A stretch of 58,189 bases of DNA, from assembly GCF_003935715.1 (NCBI RefSeq), contig NZ_RHPP01000010.1, positions 1 to 58,189 of the forward strand, given 5' to 3'. Source of the DNA: Stenotrophomonas sp. 278. GTDB lineage: Bacteria; Pseudomonadota; Gammaproteobacteria; Xanthomonadales; Xanthomonadaceae. The notes beneath the pieces were generated by a model. It was not told the origin of the DNA. It saw only the letters and a program-made list of their open reading frames with translations, and searched no databases. Positions 37,915 through 46,262 of this stretch are shown here, piece after piece. The position numbers and the translations under genes are program-made. Every line of letters begins with the position of its first letter. Position 1 is the stretch's first letter.

Positions 37915-38055
37915 GCGGTAAGACTCCGAAATGCGCACCCGACAGCCGGGAACGTAACCGTTAGCGGCGGACCACGCAGATAGTTGAGTGCCATGTGCGT
38001 ACCGACCCACTACTATCTATGTACTCCCCGCCCTGCCCCGGTTGCCCTGCCCCCC

Positions 38056-40158
38056 ATGACCGACGCCTCCGGCTCGCTTCCACCCACCGCGCATGACGGC
38101 CCGCTGGCCCGCGCGCTGCGGCGCGACCGCTGGCGTGTGGTGCTGGGCTACCTGGTCCTGGCGCTGGTCTGGATCCTCTCCAGCGACGCGGCGGTCCAGA
38201 TGCTGGCCATGGACCCCGCCGTCGCGGCCCGCTGGCAGACCGTCAAAGGGGCCTTCTTCGTCATCGCCAGCGCCGCAGTGATCTATCTGCTGCTGCGACC
38301 ACTCGCCCAGCACGTGCTGGATGCCCACGCACGGCTGGCACAGTCGGCGCTGCGCCACCGCCAGCTGTTCGAGGACAACCCCGGTCCGATCCTGGTGTAC
38401 GACCTGGACACGCTGGAGGTGCTGGACGTCAATCCGGCAGCATGCACGCTGTTCGGCTGGAGCCGGGACGAGTTTCTGGCGTTGCAGATCACCTCGCTGT
38501 GGCCGCCTGGCGACGAAGCGGCCATGCATGCCAAGCTGGACCAGATCCGCTCGCAGCCGGAGCAGCTGTGTGTGATCACCGCCGACCTGGTGCTCAAGGA
38601 TGGCAGTCCCCGACGCATGGAAATGCGCAGCAACTACCTCGACTACGACGGACGACCGGCCCGGCTGCTGATCGCCATCGACCGGACCCGCGAGGACCAG
38701 GCCCTGCGCCGCCGCGACCAGGCGCTGGCGCGGGTCGAGGAAGCGCACGAAATGGCCCGCATCGGCGCATGGGAAGTCGATCCGGCCACCGGGCTGGGGC
38801 GCTTTGCCGACCAGGTGTACCACCTGCTCGGTCGTCGCCCGCCAGGCGCGCGGCGCTGGCACCGGTTCGAGGAACTGCTGGTCCCGGCCGATTCCTCCAC
38901 CGCGGCACTGAGCGAACAGCTGCTGCAGGACATGCGCGGTGAGCAGGTCCAGATCGATGTACTGCTCCCCCTGCTGGCCATGGACGGGCGCGCCCTGATG
39001 GTGCATCTGCGTGCAGAAAGCGGGACTGACGATGCAGGCCGGCCGCGGGTGCTGGGCACCCTGCAGGACGTGACCGAGCGCGAGCAGTCACGACGCCTGC
39101 TGCGCGAGCGTGAAGAACAGTTCCGCGAGCTGGTGCGGGTGCTGCCCGACGGCGTGGTGATCCTGTCTGACGAGCATGTGCTGTACGCCAACGCCTGCGC
39201 CGCCGCGCAGTTCGGGTATGGCCAGCACACCCTGCTGGGCGAGCCGCTGTCTGCGCTGGTGGAAGCGCACCACCTCGCGCGGGTGCGGGCGCAGCTGTTT
39301 GCGACCATTCCGCTTCCCGGCACGGGTGCCGGCGAAGTCATCGGCATGCGCCGTCTCGACGGCCAGTGCTTCCAGGCTGGGCTGGCCGTTGGCGACGTCC
39401 GTTATGGCGGCCGCAACTGCAAACTGCTGATCGTGCGTGACCTGACGGAGCCGGAACGGATCCGGCAGGCGCTGGAAACCAGCAACGGAGAGCTGCAGGC
39501 CATGGCCGGCCGTCTGTTCTCGCTGCAGGAAGACGAACGCCGCGCCATTTCCCGCGACCTGCACGACGACATCGGGCAGGCGATCACCGCCATGAAACTG
39601 TCAGCCTTCGCCGCCCGCGACGAAGAGGATGCACACAGACGCGGCGAGGATCTGCAGCAGATCATCCACATGGCAGACGCCACGGTCGCCAAGGTACGCG
39701 ACATCTCCACCCTGCTGCGTCCGCCGCAGCTGGATGCCCTGGGGCTTGAAGCGGCTCTGCGCTGGCAGGCCGGCATGCTGTTCCGTTCCGGCAGCGTCGA
39801 GCTGCTGGCGGACATCCAGACGCTGCCACGCCGCCCGGGCAACGACATCGAGCAGGCCTGCTTCCGCATCGCACAGGAAAGCCTCACCAACGTCCTGCGC
39901 CATGCGCGCGCCAGCCAGGTGCTCGTGCACCTTCACGACGTGGACGACCACGGCCTGCACCTGCAGGTCCGCGATGACGGCGAAGGGTTCGACCCGGATG
40001 GCCCGCGCGGGTTGGGGCTGATCGTGATGCGCGAACGTGCGCAGAGCGTGGGTGGCACCCTCAAGATCGAGTCGGCGCACGGTGCCGGCACCCTGATCGA
40101 CCTTTATCTGCCGTACCGCAGCAGCGGTCCGGCCACTTCTGAATCACTGGAACACTGA
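38056..40158 (+). CDS. PAS-domain sensor histidine kinase, NarL/HisKA_3 class
   Basis: This 700-residue protein has two N-terminal membrane helices (VVLGYLVLALVWIL; GAFFVIASAAVIYLLL) and three PAS regions (LFEDNPGPILVYDLDTLEVL; MARIGAWEVDPATG; FRELVRVLPDGVVILSDEHV). The kinase core is HisKA_3 with His503 in ISRDLHDDIGQAITAMK, and HATPase motifs FRIAQESLTNVLRHA and VRDDGEGFD then GLGLIVMRER. Such kinases normally phosphorylate NarL-type regulators, but no such gene is next to it. The next gene starts three bases after its stop and carries a receiver fused to c-di-GMP domains, making that protein the obvious candidate partner. Confidence 0.9.
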   Translation: MTDASGSLPPTAHDGPLARALRRDRWRVVLGYLVLALVWILSSDAAVQMLAMDPAVAARWQTVKGAFFVIASAAVIYLLLRPLAQHVLDAHARLAQSALRHRQLFEDNPGPILVYDLDTLEVLDVNPAACTLFGWSRDEFLALQITSLWPPGDEAAMHAKLDQIRSQPEQLCVITADLVLKDGSPRRMEMRSNYLDYDGRPARLLIAIDRTREDQALRRRDQALARVEEAHEMARIGAWEVDPATGLGRFADQVYHLLGRRPPGARRWHRFEELLVPADSSTAALSEQLLQDMRGEQVQIDVLLPLLAMDGRALMVHLRAESGTDDAGRPRVLGTLQDVTEREQSRRLLREREEQFRELVRVLPDGVVILSDEHVLYANACAAAQFGYGQHTLLGEPLSALVEAHHLARVRAQLFATIPLPGTGAGEVIGMRRLDGQCFQAGLAVGDVRYGGRNCKLLIVRDLTEPERIRQALETSNGELQAMAGRLFSLQEDERRAISRDLHDDIGQAITAMKLSAFAARDEEDAHRRGEDLQQIIHMADATVAKVRDISTLLRPPQLDALGLEAALRWQAGMLFRSGSVELLADIQTLPRRPGNDIEQACFRIAQESLTNVLRHARASQVLVHLHDVDDHGLHLQVRDDGEGFDPDGPRGLGLIVMRERAQSVGGTLKIESAHGAGTLIDLYLPYRSSGPATSESLEH

Positions 40159-40161
40159 GTC

Positions 40162-41913
40162 ATGTGGAACCCTTCCCTGCCCCTGGTCAGCATCGAGGAC
40201 GCCCCTGCGCGCCTGGGCGCGGGCAACCCTGAACTGCAGGCCATGGTGCACGAGGCCGCCTCCGGTGGCACGCCGCTGATGCTCATGCACGTGGACATCG
40301 ACCATTTCGCGTCGGTCAACGAGAACATGAGCGCGGAGGTGGGTGACCAGGCCCTGGTGCTCATTGCCCAGCGCCTGCAGCACCACCTGCGCGGGCGCGG
40401 CAAACTGTGGCGCCATGGCAGCGACGAGTTCCTGATTGCCGTGCCGCGGACCGGCGACCTGCCGCTGCCCGATGACCTCGCCGAGGAAATCCGCCAGCAG
40501 CTGGAGCTGCCCCTTTCGGTGCTTCCGTACACACTGTTCATGACCGGCAAACTCGGCGTGAGCCTCTGTCCGGAGCATGCCAGCGAGCCATCCCGCCTGC
40601 TTGATCATGCCGAAGACGCGCTCCACCAGGCCGCACGCGAAGGTGGCAATGCGGTGCGCATCCATGCGGTGAACACACCGTCCAGCGCCCACAGCGAAAG
40701 CATCATCGCGCGACAGATCGTCGATGCCATTCCCAACGGCGAACTGAAGCTGCGCTACCAGCCACTGGTGAGCGCGCGCGATGGCCATGTGGTGGGCATG
40801 GAGGCGCTGCTGCGCTGGCAGTCCCCTACCCTGGGCATGCTGGTGCCGGAGCGCTTCATGCGCACCGCCGAGCGCCTGGGCATCATCGTGCAGATCGGCA
40901 CCTGGGTGCTGGAAGGCGCGCTGAAACAGGCACGACAGTGGCGCGACCAGGGTTTTGATGACTTCACCATTGCAGTGAATGTGTCGACGCTGCAGCTGCT
41001 GCGGCCGAACTTCTTCGCCGAGGTGATGGCGATGATGCAGACGCTGGGGGTACCGGCGCACATGCTGACGCTGGAGATCAACGAAAGCGCGCTGACCAAC
41101 AACGTGAACTTCGTGCACGAAACCCTGGTGAACCTGCGCAACGAGGGCATCAGCCTGAGCCTGGACAACTTCGGCACGGGCGACTCCAGCCTGAGCGCAC
41201 TGGTGCGCTACCCGGTGGACAAGCTGAAGATCGACCGCAGCTTCATCAAGAGTGCTCCGGCCGGTAACCGCGAAGCCGCCATTGCCCGCGCGATCATCGC
41301 GATGGGCCATCAGCTGGGCATGACGGTGATCGCCAACGGCGTGGAGTCGCAGGCGCAGCTGGGCTTCCTGCGTCGCAACGACTGCGATGTGTTCCAGGGC
41401 TATCTGTTCGGCGAACCGATGTCGGCGGACGCGGCAGGCATGACCCTGCGCCGGCGCTATCTGCGCCCGGAGGCCTTCGCCGAGACCCGCCCGGACCGGA
41501 CGCTGCTGCTGCTGGACGACGAGGAGAACGTGCTGCGCTCGCTGGTGCGTCTGTTCCGTCGCGACGGCTATCGCATCCTGGCAGCGGGCAACGTCCGCGA
41601 TGCCTTCGACCTGCTGGCGATCAACGACGTACAGGTGATCCTGTCGGACCAGCGCATGAGCGACATGAGCGGCACCGAGTTCCTGGGCCGGGTGAAAATG
41701 CTCTACCCGGACACGATCCGGCTGGTGTTGTCCGGCTACACCGACCTCAATACGGTCACCGACGCAATCAACCGCGGCGCGATCTACCGCTTCCTGACCA
41801 AGCCCTGGAACGACGACGAGCTGCGCAAGCACATCCACCAGGCCTTCCGCACCCACGAAGAACAACGCCGCGCCAACACCGCACCGCCGGTCGCCGCCGA
41901 AGACGAGCCCTGA
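40162..41913 (+). CDS. GGDEF-EAL protein with C-terminal receiver domain; degenerate catalytic motifs
   Basis: This 583-residue cytosolic protein has GGDEF (about 25-165), EAL (about 180-425) and receiver (about 440-560) domains in that order. The cyclase signature reads GSDEF (residues 86-90). In the EAL domain, EAL (214-216), NVS, KIDRSF and FQGYLFGEP are present, but the metal-binding DDFGTG is DNFGTG (Asn336), and EGVE is NGVE (Asn392). Catalysis is therefore doubtful; the protein may bind c-di-GMP or act through contacts. The receiver has LLLDDEE, Asp496 in ILSDQRMSDMSG and the LTKPW lysine, and is intact. It follows the NarL-class kinase by three bases. Confidence 0.9.
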   Translation: MWNPSLPLVSIEDAPARLGAGNPELQAMVHEAASGGTPLMLMHVDIDHFASVNENMSAEVGDQALVLIAQRLQHHLRGRGKLWRHGSDEFLIAVPRTGDLPLPDDLAEEIRQQLELPLSVLPYTLFMTGKLGVSLCPEHASEPSRLLDHAEDALHQAAREGGNAVRIHAVNTPSSAHSESIIARQIVDAIPNGELKLRYQPLVSARDGHVVGMEALLRWQSPTLGMLVPERFMRTAERLGIIVQIGTWVLEGALKQARQWRDQGFDDFTIAVNVSTLQLLRPNFFAEVMAMMQTLGVPAHMLTLEINESALTNNVNFVHETLVNLRNEGISLSLDNFGTGDSSLSALVRYPVDKLKIDRSFIKSAPAGNREAAIARAIIAMGHQLGMTVIANGVESQAQLGFLRRNDCDVFQGYLFGEPMSADAAGMTLRRRYLRPEAFAETRPDRTLLLLDDEENVLRSLVRLFRRDGYRILAAGNVRDAFDLLAINDVQVILSDQRMSDMSGTEFLGRVKMLYPDTIRLVLSGYTDLNTVTDAINRGAIYRFLTKPWNDDELRKHIHQAFRTHEEQRRANTAPPVAAEDEP

Positions 41914-41947
41914 TTTTGGCTACACGCATTGCGATTGCCTGCTCTAC

Positions 41948-41970
41948 GTAGAGCCGGGCTCTGCCCGGCT
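41948..41970 (+). repeat. GTAG-type palindrome, left end of module B
   Basis: Same 23-mer as at 34860-34882, 35 bases after the stop of the receiver gene. Confidence 0.8.
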
Positions 41971-42276
41971 GCTGTTGGTTTTAGGCGAACAGCCGGTGGC
42001 CGATGATCTACGTGCTTTGGGCCATCGGATGGCCCTTCGATACATGGTCGGTGGCCATGGGAATGCCGAATCAACGGCAGCGTTCCGTGCTTTTGATCTT
42101 CGATGGCCACCGACGCACTGTCGATGGCGGGTCGGGATGGGCTGGAGGGGGCACGAGCCGCATGGATGCGGCGATGAGCTTACATGGACGTATTCACAGC
42201 GTCCCCCGGAACGCCCGTCCCGAGCCGCCAATCCAGAGGACCGATGCCCACCGGCTGTTCGCCCAAAGCCAACATC

Positions 42277-42299
42277 AGCCGGGCAACGCCCGGCGGTAC
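42277..42299 (-). repeat. GTAC-variant palindrome, right end of module B
   Basis: On the minus strand it reads GTACCGCCGGGC-GTT-GCCCGGCT, a related hairpin with GTAC instead of GTAG. Confidence 0.65.
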
Positions 42300-42333
42300 G
42301 TAGATCGTGCAACCAGGGCGGTTCGCGAACAAC

Positions 42334-43563
42334 TCACCGCGGCTGCTTGATCGGCAGCACCAGGCGGAACTTCGAACCTACGCCGGGGGTGCTGTCCAGG
42401 TCGATGCGACCGTGGTGCTTGTTGACGATGCTGTAGGAGATCGACAGGCCCAGGCCGGTGCCGCTGCCGACCGGCTTGGTGGTGAAGAACGGGTCGAAGA
42501 TGCGCTGGCGCAGTTCCGGCGAAATACCGCCGCCGGTGTCCTCGAACTCCACCCAGACGGTGTCACCGTCCACGCCCGTGCGCACCGTGATCGTGCCGCG
42601 CTCGGCAATGGCGTGGCCTGCGTTGAGCAGCAGGTTCATGTACACCTGGTTCAATTCCGAAGGCAGGCATTCCACCAGCGGCAGCTGGCCGAACTCGCGC
42701 TTCAGGTCGACCTTGTACTTCAACTCGTTCCAGATGATGTTGATCGTCGATTCCAGACCCGCATGCAGGTCCACCAGCTTCCACGACTCATCGCGACCCG
42801 AGTATGAGAAGTCCTTGAGGTCACGCACGATACGTGTCACCCGCTCGATGCCCTCGCGGGACTCGGCCATCAGCTGCGGCAGGTCGCGGCTGATGAAGTC
42901 GATATCGAAGCGGTTGCGGATGTCGTCGATTTCCGGGATCAGCGCCTTCGGATCCGGTGCCCGCAAGGCACGCTCGTACGCCTCGATCACCGTGAACAGG
43001 CTGCGCAGGTATTCCTGCAGGCTGCCCAGGTTGGAGTGCACATAGCCGATCGGGTTGTTGATCTCATGCGCCACGCCGGCCGCCAACTGGCCGATCGACG
43101 CCATTTTCTCGGACTGCAGGAGCTTTTCCTGGGTGCCGTTCAGACGCAGATACGCCTGCCGCAGCTCCGCATGCCGCTGCTGCAGTTCGCGTTCATAGTC
43201 TTCCTGGCCCTCGATCCGACGGAACAAGGCCAGGTAGTGGCGCTGCCCGGCATCATCATGGTGATAGACATGGACGATCACCATGCGCTCACCCACCGGC
43301 AGGCTGCCGTTCCAGTGGCCGTGATTGCGGGCGTGCTCCAAGGCATCCGGCGGCAACAGCTGGCGCAGCCAATTGGCCGGGTTCAAGCCCGCTTCGCGCT
43401 CGGCCGGGGCCAGCATCCCGCGCACGGCGGCATTGGCCATCGCAATGCTGCCGTCCTCGCGGAACAGCAGTACGCCTTCATTGATCTGCTCGAACAGGGC
43501 CAGCAGCACCGGCTGCGGCGGCAAGGCGGCGGTAACGAACGTATGGGGTGTGGGCACGGTCAA
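42334..43563 (-). CDS. Sensor histidine kinase with PAS domain (HisKA class), soluble
   Basis: This 409-residue protein has no membrane segment. An N-terminal PAS domain ([22 protein letters not shown]) is followed by a coiled-coil ([22 protein letters not shown]) and a HisKA domain with the His in [15 protein letters not shown]. HATPase motifs are [37 protein letters not shown]. The type is that of kinases often paired with LTKPW receivers, like the receiver of the convergent GGDEF-EAL protein across repeat module B. It is upstream of flgN in orientation but separated by a hairpin. Confidence 0.92.
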   Translation of the reverse strand: MTVPTPHTFVTAALPPQPVLLALFEQINEGVLLFREDGSIAMANAAVRGMLAPAEREAGLNPANWLRQLLPPDALEHARNHGHWNGSLPVGERMVIVHVYHHDDAGQRHYLALFRRIEGQEDYERELQQRHAELRQAYLRLNGTQEKLLQSEKMASIGQLAAGVAHEINNPIGYVHSNLGSLQEYLRSLFTVIEAYERALRAPDPKALIPEIDDIRNRFDIDFISRDLPQLMAESREGIERVTRIVRDLKDFSYSGRDESWKLVDLHAGLESTINIIWNELKYKVDLKREFGQLPLVECLPSELNQVYMNLLLNAGHAIAERGTITVRTGVDGDTVWVEFEDTGGGISPELRQRIFDPFFTTKPVGSGTGLGLSISYSIVNKHHGRIDLDSTPGVGSKFRLVLPIKQPR

Positions 43564-43608
43564 TGGGGGCTGTTGAATCCGACGCCCAATATAACCGCCT
43601 TCAGATGT

Positions 43609-43629
43609 GGCGGGTGCGACGCACCCGCC
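43609..43629. terminator. Palindromic hairpin between flgN and the kinase gene
   Basis: GGCGGGTGCG-A-CGCACCCGCC is a perfect 10-base inverted repeat six bases after the flgN stop. It lacks a T run but is well placed to end the flgA-flgM-flgN transcript. Confidence 0.55.
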
Positions 43630-43634
43630 TGCGC

Positions 43635-43973
43635 TCAGGCAACGGCCAGCGGACGGCGCGTGTGCAGCGTGTTCGATTGGCCCTTGGCGTCGTAGGCCGA
43701 GGATTCCTCGCTGCGGCCCAGCTGACGCAGCGCCCAGTTCACCTCGCGGCGGCGACGCGACAGCAGCACGCCATTGGCGCGGTTGCGCTCGGCCAGCTCC
43801 TGCAGCCGTTCGGCGTGACCCACCGGCGGTGTGCCCTCCAGGGCACGCAGCGCCTCCAGCTTGGCGCTGGTCGCGCGGATCAGGGCCTGTACATCATGGT
43901 CCACCAATGCCTGGCGCTCGACGTCCAAGGCATCGCTCAGGCGCTGCAATGGCTCGCTCATCGCCGGCTTCAT
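43635..43973 (-). CDS. flgN: Flagellar export chaperone FlgN
   Basis: This 112-residue helical protein has the FlgN layout: a long N-terminal helix (LQRLSDALDVERQALVDHDV), a second helix with KLEALRALEG, then RLQELAERNRANGVLLSRRRREVNWALRQL. In the family it holds FlgK and FlgL monomers for export. Its start overlaps the flgM stop by 4 bases; the flgK and flgL substrates are encoded about 10 kb away. A start at the second ATG (43961) is also possible. Low sequence conservation makes position the main support. Confidence 0.85.
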   Translation of the reverse strand: MKPAMSEPLQRLSDALDVERQALVDHDVQALIRATSAKLEALRALEGTPPVGHAERLQELAERNRANGVLLSRRRREVNWALRQLGRSEESSAYDAKGQSNTLHTRRPLAVA

Positions 43974-44272
43974 CCCTGCAGCTGCTGGTCCAGCTCAAGC
44001 ATGCGCGAGGCGATCGCGTCCGGGTTGATCTTGTAGGTGCCGTTCTGCAGCGACTCGCGCACGGCCTGCACGCGGTTCGCGTCGATGGCCGGGGCGGCGC
44101 TCAGTTCGCGCTGCAGCGCCTGCAGGCTGGTAGCCTCGCCGGTCAGCTTCAGGCTGGCAGCGGCATCCACCGGGCGCGCCGGGGAATCGGTGCTGACGCT
44201 GGGCTTGTTGCCCGGCGCAATGCTGCGCAGATGGGCGGTGGCCTGCAGGTTGCCGTCGATTTTCTGGCTCAT
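43970..44272 (-). CDS. flgM: Anti-sigma-28 factor FlgM
   Basis: This 100-residue protein starts MSQKIDGNLQATAHLRS, with AGGA upstream. The disordered N-terminal half and the C-terminal sigma-binding half (AIDANRVQAVRESLQNGTYKINPDAIASRMLELD) are typical: VxxxRxxIxxGxYxIxxxxIAxxLL. It binds FliA until the hook is finished and is then exported. A sigma-28 promoter lies just upstream, so its own synthesis is part of the late circuit, and read-through from flgA may also supply it early. Confidence 0.95.
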   Translation of the reverse strand: MSQKIDGNLQATAHLRSIAPGNKPSVSTDSPARPVDAAASLKLTGEATSLQALQRELSAAPAIDANRVQAVRESLQNGTYKINPDAIASRMLELDQQLQG

Positions 44273-44304
44273 GGAATTGTCCTGGGGAATTGCGTTCACA
44301 AGGG

Positions 44305-44331
44305 ATAACGGCACGGGGACCGCCATCTTTA
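44305..44331 (-). promoter_or_regulatory. Sigma-28 (FliA) promoter of flgM-flgN
   Basis: On the minus strand TAAAGATG and GCCGTTAT are separated by exactly 11 bases, 33 bases before the flgM start. The -10 element GCCGTTAT is the same as that of fliC in this window. Confidence 0.8.
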
Positions 44332-44381
44332 GGGGCTTTTGCGGTTTTTTTCCACTTTCCGCCCCGGATTCAGAAATCTGT

Positions 44382-45044
44382 TCAGCGCGTCACAAAAACG
44401 TCGCCACTGCCCGCCACGGTACCCTGCACGATCTTGCGTGACGACAGGTTCTCGACTGACACCCGTTCATTTTCACCGGCGTCGGCCAAGGCCTTGCCAG
44501 CCACCCGTACCTCCACCCCGCCCCGGCGCGACACCAGCGAAACGCTGTCGCCCCGGCGGATCAGCCGCTGCGCCACCAGATCGTTGGCGGACAGCAGGCT
44601 GCCAGCAGCCAGCGTGCGTCGGGCCACCCGCCCGACCGCTGCGGCCGGATCGGCCAGGGCAGCCCCGGCAATCCGCGCCGCATCACGCTGCGCAGTGGTG
44701 ATATCGGCCACGCCGATGGTTTCTCCAGCGGCGATGCCGCGGTTGAGAACCAGCACGGTCTGGTTGCGGCGGACCTTGACCGGTACAAACAGCCGCCAGC
44801 CTCCGGCATCGGGGCAACTGACCTCCACCGTACTGGTTGCGGTGGGTTGCGCCACCAGGGCCTGTCCACATGCGGGCAGGCGCAGGGCCGAATCCAGCGT
44901 GGTCTCGCCCTCGCTGCCGGCCGTCAGCGTGGACAGCGCGGCCGCACGGATGGATTCCACGGGCTGCCAGGCACCCGCCGCCATGGCGGCAGGGCTGCCG
45001 AATCCGGCCAGGATGATCACGAAGGTGGCGATAAGAGTACGCAT
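44382..45044 (-). CDS. flgA: Flagellar basal-body P-ring chaperone FlgA
   Basis: This 220-residue periplasmic protein starts MRTLIATFVIILAGFGSP with cleavage near AMA. The mature part has the CLP N-terminal cysteine pair region (SALRLPACGQAL and TVEVSCPDAGGW) and an SAF domain in the second half (VLVLNRGIAAGETIGVADITTAQRD, RTLAAGSLLSANDLV). FlgA helps FlgI form the P ring. Start 45044 is used because the longer frame has no signal peptide at its N-terminus. It diverges from cheV. Confidence 0.94.
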   Translation of the reverse strand: MRTLIATFVIILAGFGSPAAMAAGAWQPVESIRAAALSTLTAGSEGETTLDSALRLPACGQALVAQPTATSTVEVSCPDAGGWRLFVPVKVRRNQTVLVLNRGIAAGETIGVADITTAQRDAARIAGAALADPAAAVGRVARRTLAAGSLLSANDLVAQRLIRRGDSVSLVSRRGGVEVRVAGKALADAGENERVSVENLSSRKIVQGTVAGSGDVFVTR

Positions 45045-45079
45045 GGCGACTCCCGGGTTGGGACACATGGGCCGGATGA

Positions 45080-45096
45080 TGCAATTGCTGTGCCGC
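45080..45096 (-). promoter_or_regulatory. Sigma-54-like promoter of flgA
   Basis: On the minus strand GCGGCACAGCAATTGCA contains GGCAC and TTGCA with the required spacing between GG and GC. Compared with YTGGCACGRNNNTTGCW it differs at three of the specified positions. It lies 36 bases before the flgA start. Confidence 0.6.
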
Positions 45097-45139
45097 AATC
45101 GGCGCTCAAGGGATCGCCGGGCACGCCGATACCCCCTCC

Positions 45140-46084
45140 ATGTCACATGACCTGCTCAATCGCATCGACCAGCGGACGCGTCTGGCTGGCCACAACCGCC
45201 TCGCCCTGCTGCTGTTCCGGCTGGGCGGACGTCAGCTTTTTGGCGTGAACGTCTTCAAGGTGCAGGAAGTCCTGCGCCGGCCGGAGCTGTTCCAGGTGCC
45301 GGGGCTGCCCAGCCAGTTCGCCGGCGTTGCCGACGTCCGCGGCCGTTCGGTGCCGGTGCTCGACCTGGGCCTGGCCATCGGCCACCCCGAACGTGAGCCG
45401 GATGCCGACAAAGCGCCGGGCTATCTGGTGGTGACCGAGTTCAACCGGTCCATCCAGGGTTTCCTTGTCAGCGGCGTCGAGCGCATCGTCAACATCGCGG
45501 TGGAAGACATCCATCCGCCGCCGGAGCTGGGCGCTGAATCGAGCTACCTGACCGCGGTCACGCGTTTCCAGGGCGAACTGATCCAGGTCATCGACGTGGA
45601 AAGCGTGCTGGCCGACATCGCCCAGATCCGGGGCGAAGCGGTGCTGGACCCCTCGATGGCGCTGCCCGCCGATGCCCCGCAGCTGCAGGTACTGGTGGTG
45701 GACGACTCGCGCGTGGCCCGCCAGCAGATCCGCAGCGTGCTCGACCAGCTGGGCGTGGGGGCCACCCTGCTCTCGGACGGCAAACAGGCGCTGGACCACC
45801 TGCTGCAGATCCATGCCTCGGGCGAGAATCCAGCCGAGCGCTACGCCATGGTCATCTCCGACATTGAAATGCCGGCGATGGACGGCTACACCCTGACGAC
45901 GGAAATCCGTCGCCATCCGGGTCTGGCCGGCCTGTACGTCCTTCTTCACACCTCCCTCTCCGGCGTCTTCAACAACGCCATGGTCGAGCGGGTCGGGGCC
46001 AACGCCTTCGTCGCCAAGTACTCCGCCCACGAACTGGCCGATCTGGTCCTTGAGCGGTTGCGGAAGGTGGCGTTGGCGGCTTAG
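45140..46084 (+). CDS. cheV: Chemotaxis coupling protein CheV (CheW-receiver)
   Basis: This 314-residue protein has a CheW domain (LLLFRLGGRQLFGVNVFKVQ, GLPSQFAGVADVRGRSVPVL) and a C-terminal receiver (LQVLVVDDSRVARQQI, phospho-acceptor Asp in MVISDIEMPAMDGY, lysine in FVAKYSAHE). CheV couples receptors to CheA and is tuned by phosphorylation. It is divergent from flgA and upstream of flgB, the usual site in xanthomonads and pseudomonads. Confidence 0.95.
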   Translation: MSHDLLNRIDQRTRLAGHNRLALLLFRLGGRQLFGVNVFKVQEVLRRPELFQVPGLPSQFAGVADVRGRSVPVLDLGLAIGHPEREPDADKAPGYLVVTEFNRSIQGFLVSGVERIVNIAVEDIHPPPELGAESSYLTAVTRFQGELIQVIDVESVLADIAQIRGEAVLDPSMALPADAPQLQVLVVDDSRVARQQIRSVLDQLGVGATLLSDGKQALDHLLQIHASGENPAERYAMVISDIEMPAMDGYTLTTEIRRHPGLAGLYVLLHTSLSGVFNNAMVERVGANAFVAKYSAHELADLVLERLRKVALAA

Positions 46085-46094
46085 CGCGAAGAGC

Positions 46095-46116
46095 AGCCGG
46101 GCAAGCCCGGCTCTAC
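46095..46116 (-). repeat. GTAG-type palindrome after cheV
   Basis: On the minus strand it starts GTAGAGCCGGGC and ends GCCCGGCT, a close relative of the module A and B ends, ten bases after the cheV stop. Confidence 0.75.
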
Positions 46117-46132
46117 GTCTCTCCGGTGAGGA

Positions 46133-46155
46133 GCCCCCTTGTTGTTCAAGGGGGC
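46133..46155. terminator. Hairpin between cheV and flgB
   Basis: GCCCCCTTG-TTGTT-CAAGGGGGC is a perfect 9-base stem. It has no T run, but position makes it a candidate terminator of cheV. Confidence 0.45.
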
Positions 46156-46190
46156 GCGCCGCAGGCGGGGGGATAAGGTGGAATGCGCGA

Positions 46191-46217
46191 CCAATATCCG
46201 CCGGCGGCGGATATTGG
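46191..46217. promoter_or_regulatory. 27-bp perfect palindrome abutting the flgB sigma-54 promoter
   Basis: Two 13-base arms (CCAATATCCGCCG and its complement) flank a single central G. The right arm overlaps the -24 element of the flgB promoter by four bases, so a protein bound here, or DNA extrusion, could block or guide RNA polymerase. Confidence 0.6.
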
Positions 46218-46230
46218 CATGCGCCTTGCA
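46214..46230 (+). promoter_or_regulatory. Sigma-54 promoter of the flgBCDEF operon
   Basis: TTGGCATGCGCCTTGCA fits YTGGCACGRNNNTTGCW with two differences and correct GG-GC spacing. It lies 32 bases before the flgB start. Confidence 0.8.
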
Positions 46231-46262
46231 GCACCCCACGCAACATCCCGTGGGAGTGCGTC

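Larger units (their letters stand above)
41914..42333. repeat. Composite intergenic repeat module B, bounded by inverted GTAG-type palindromes
   Basis: Left end 41948-41970 is identical to the module A end, and the right end 42277-42299 is a variant starting GTAC. Just inside, GGCTGTTGG and GGCGAACAGCCGG recur in inverted form, so the terminal inverted repeats are about 45 bases. A 12-base inverted repeat GTCGGTGGCCAT (42047-42058) and ATGGCCACCGAC (42103-42114) lies in the centre. No gene is supported in these 420 bases, which separate two convergent genes. Confidence 0.75.

Noticed and set aside
34882-37983. 1033-codon open frame on the plus strand
   Set aside because: It is antisense to the GGDEF-EAL gene. 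The product is rich in His, Arg and Gln with no domain, and the frame is explained by high GC at third positions of the real gene.
40144-41865. 573-codon minus-strand frame opposite the GGDEF-EAL-receiver gene
   Set aside because: The product is His/Gln/Val-rich without motifs; the plus-strand gene has clear domains.
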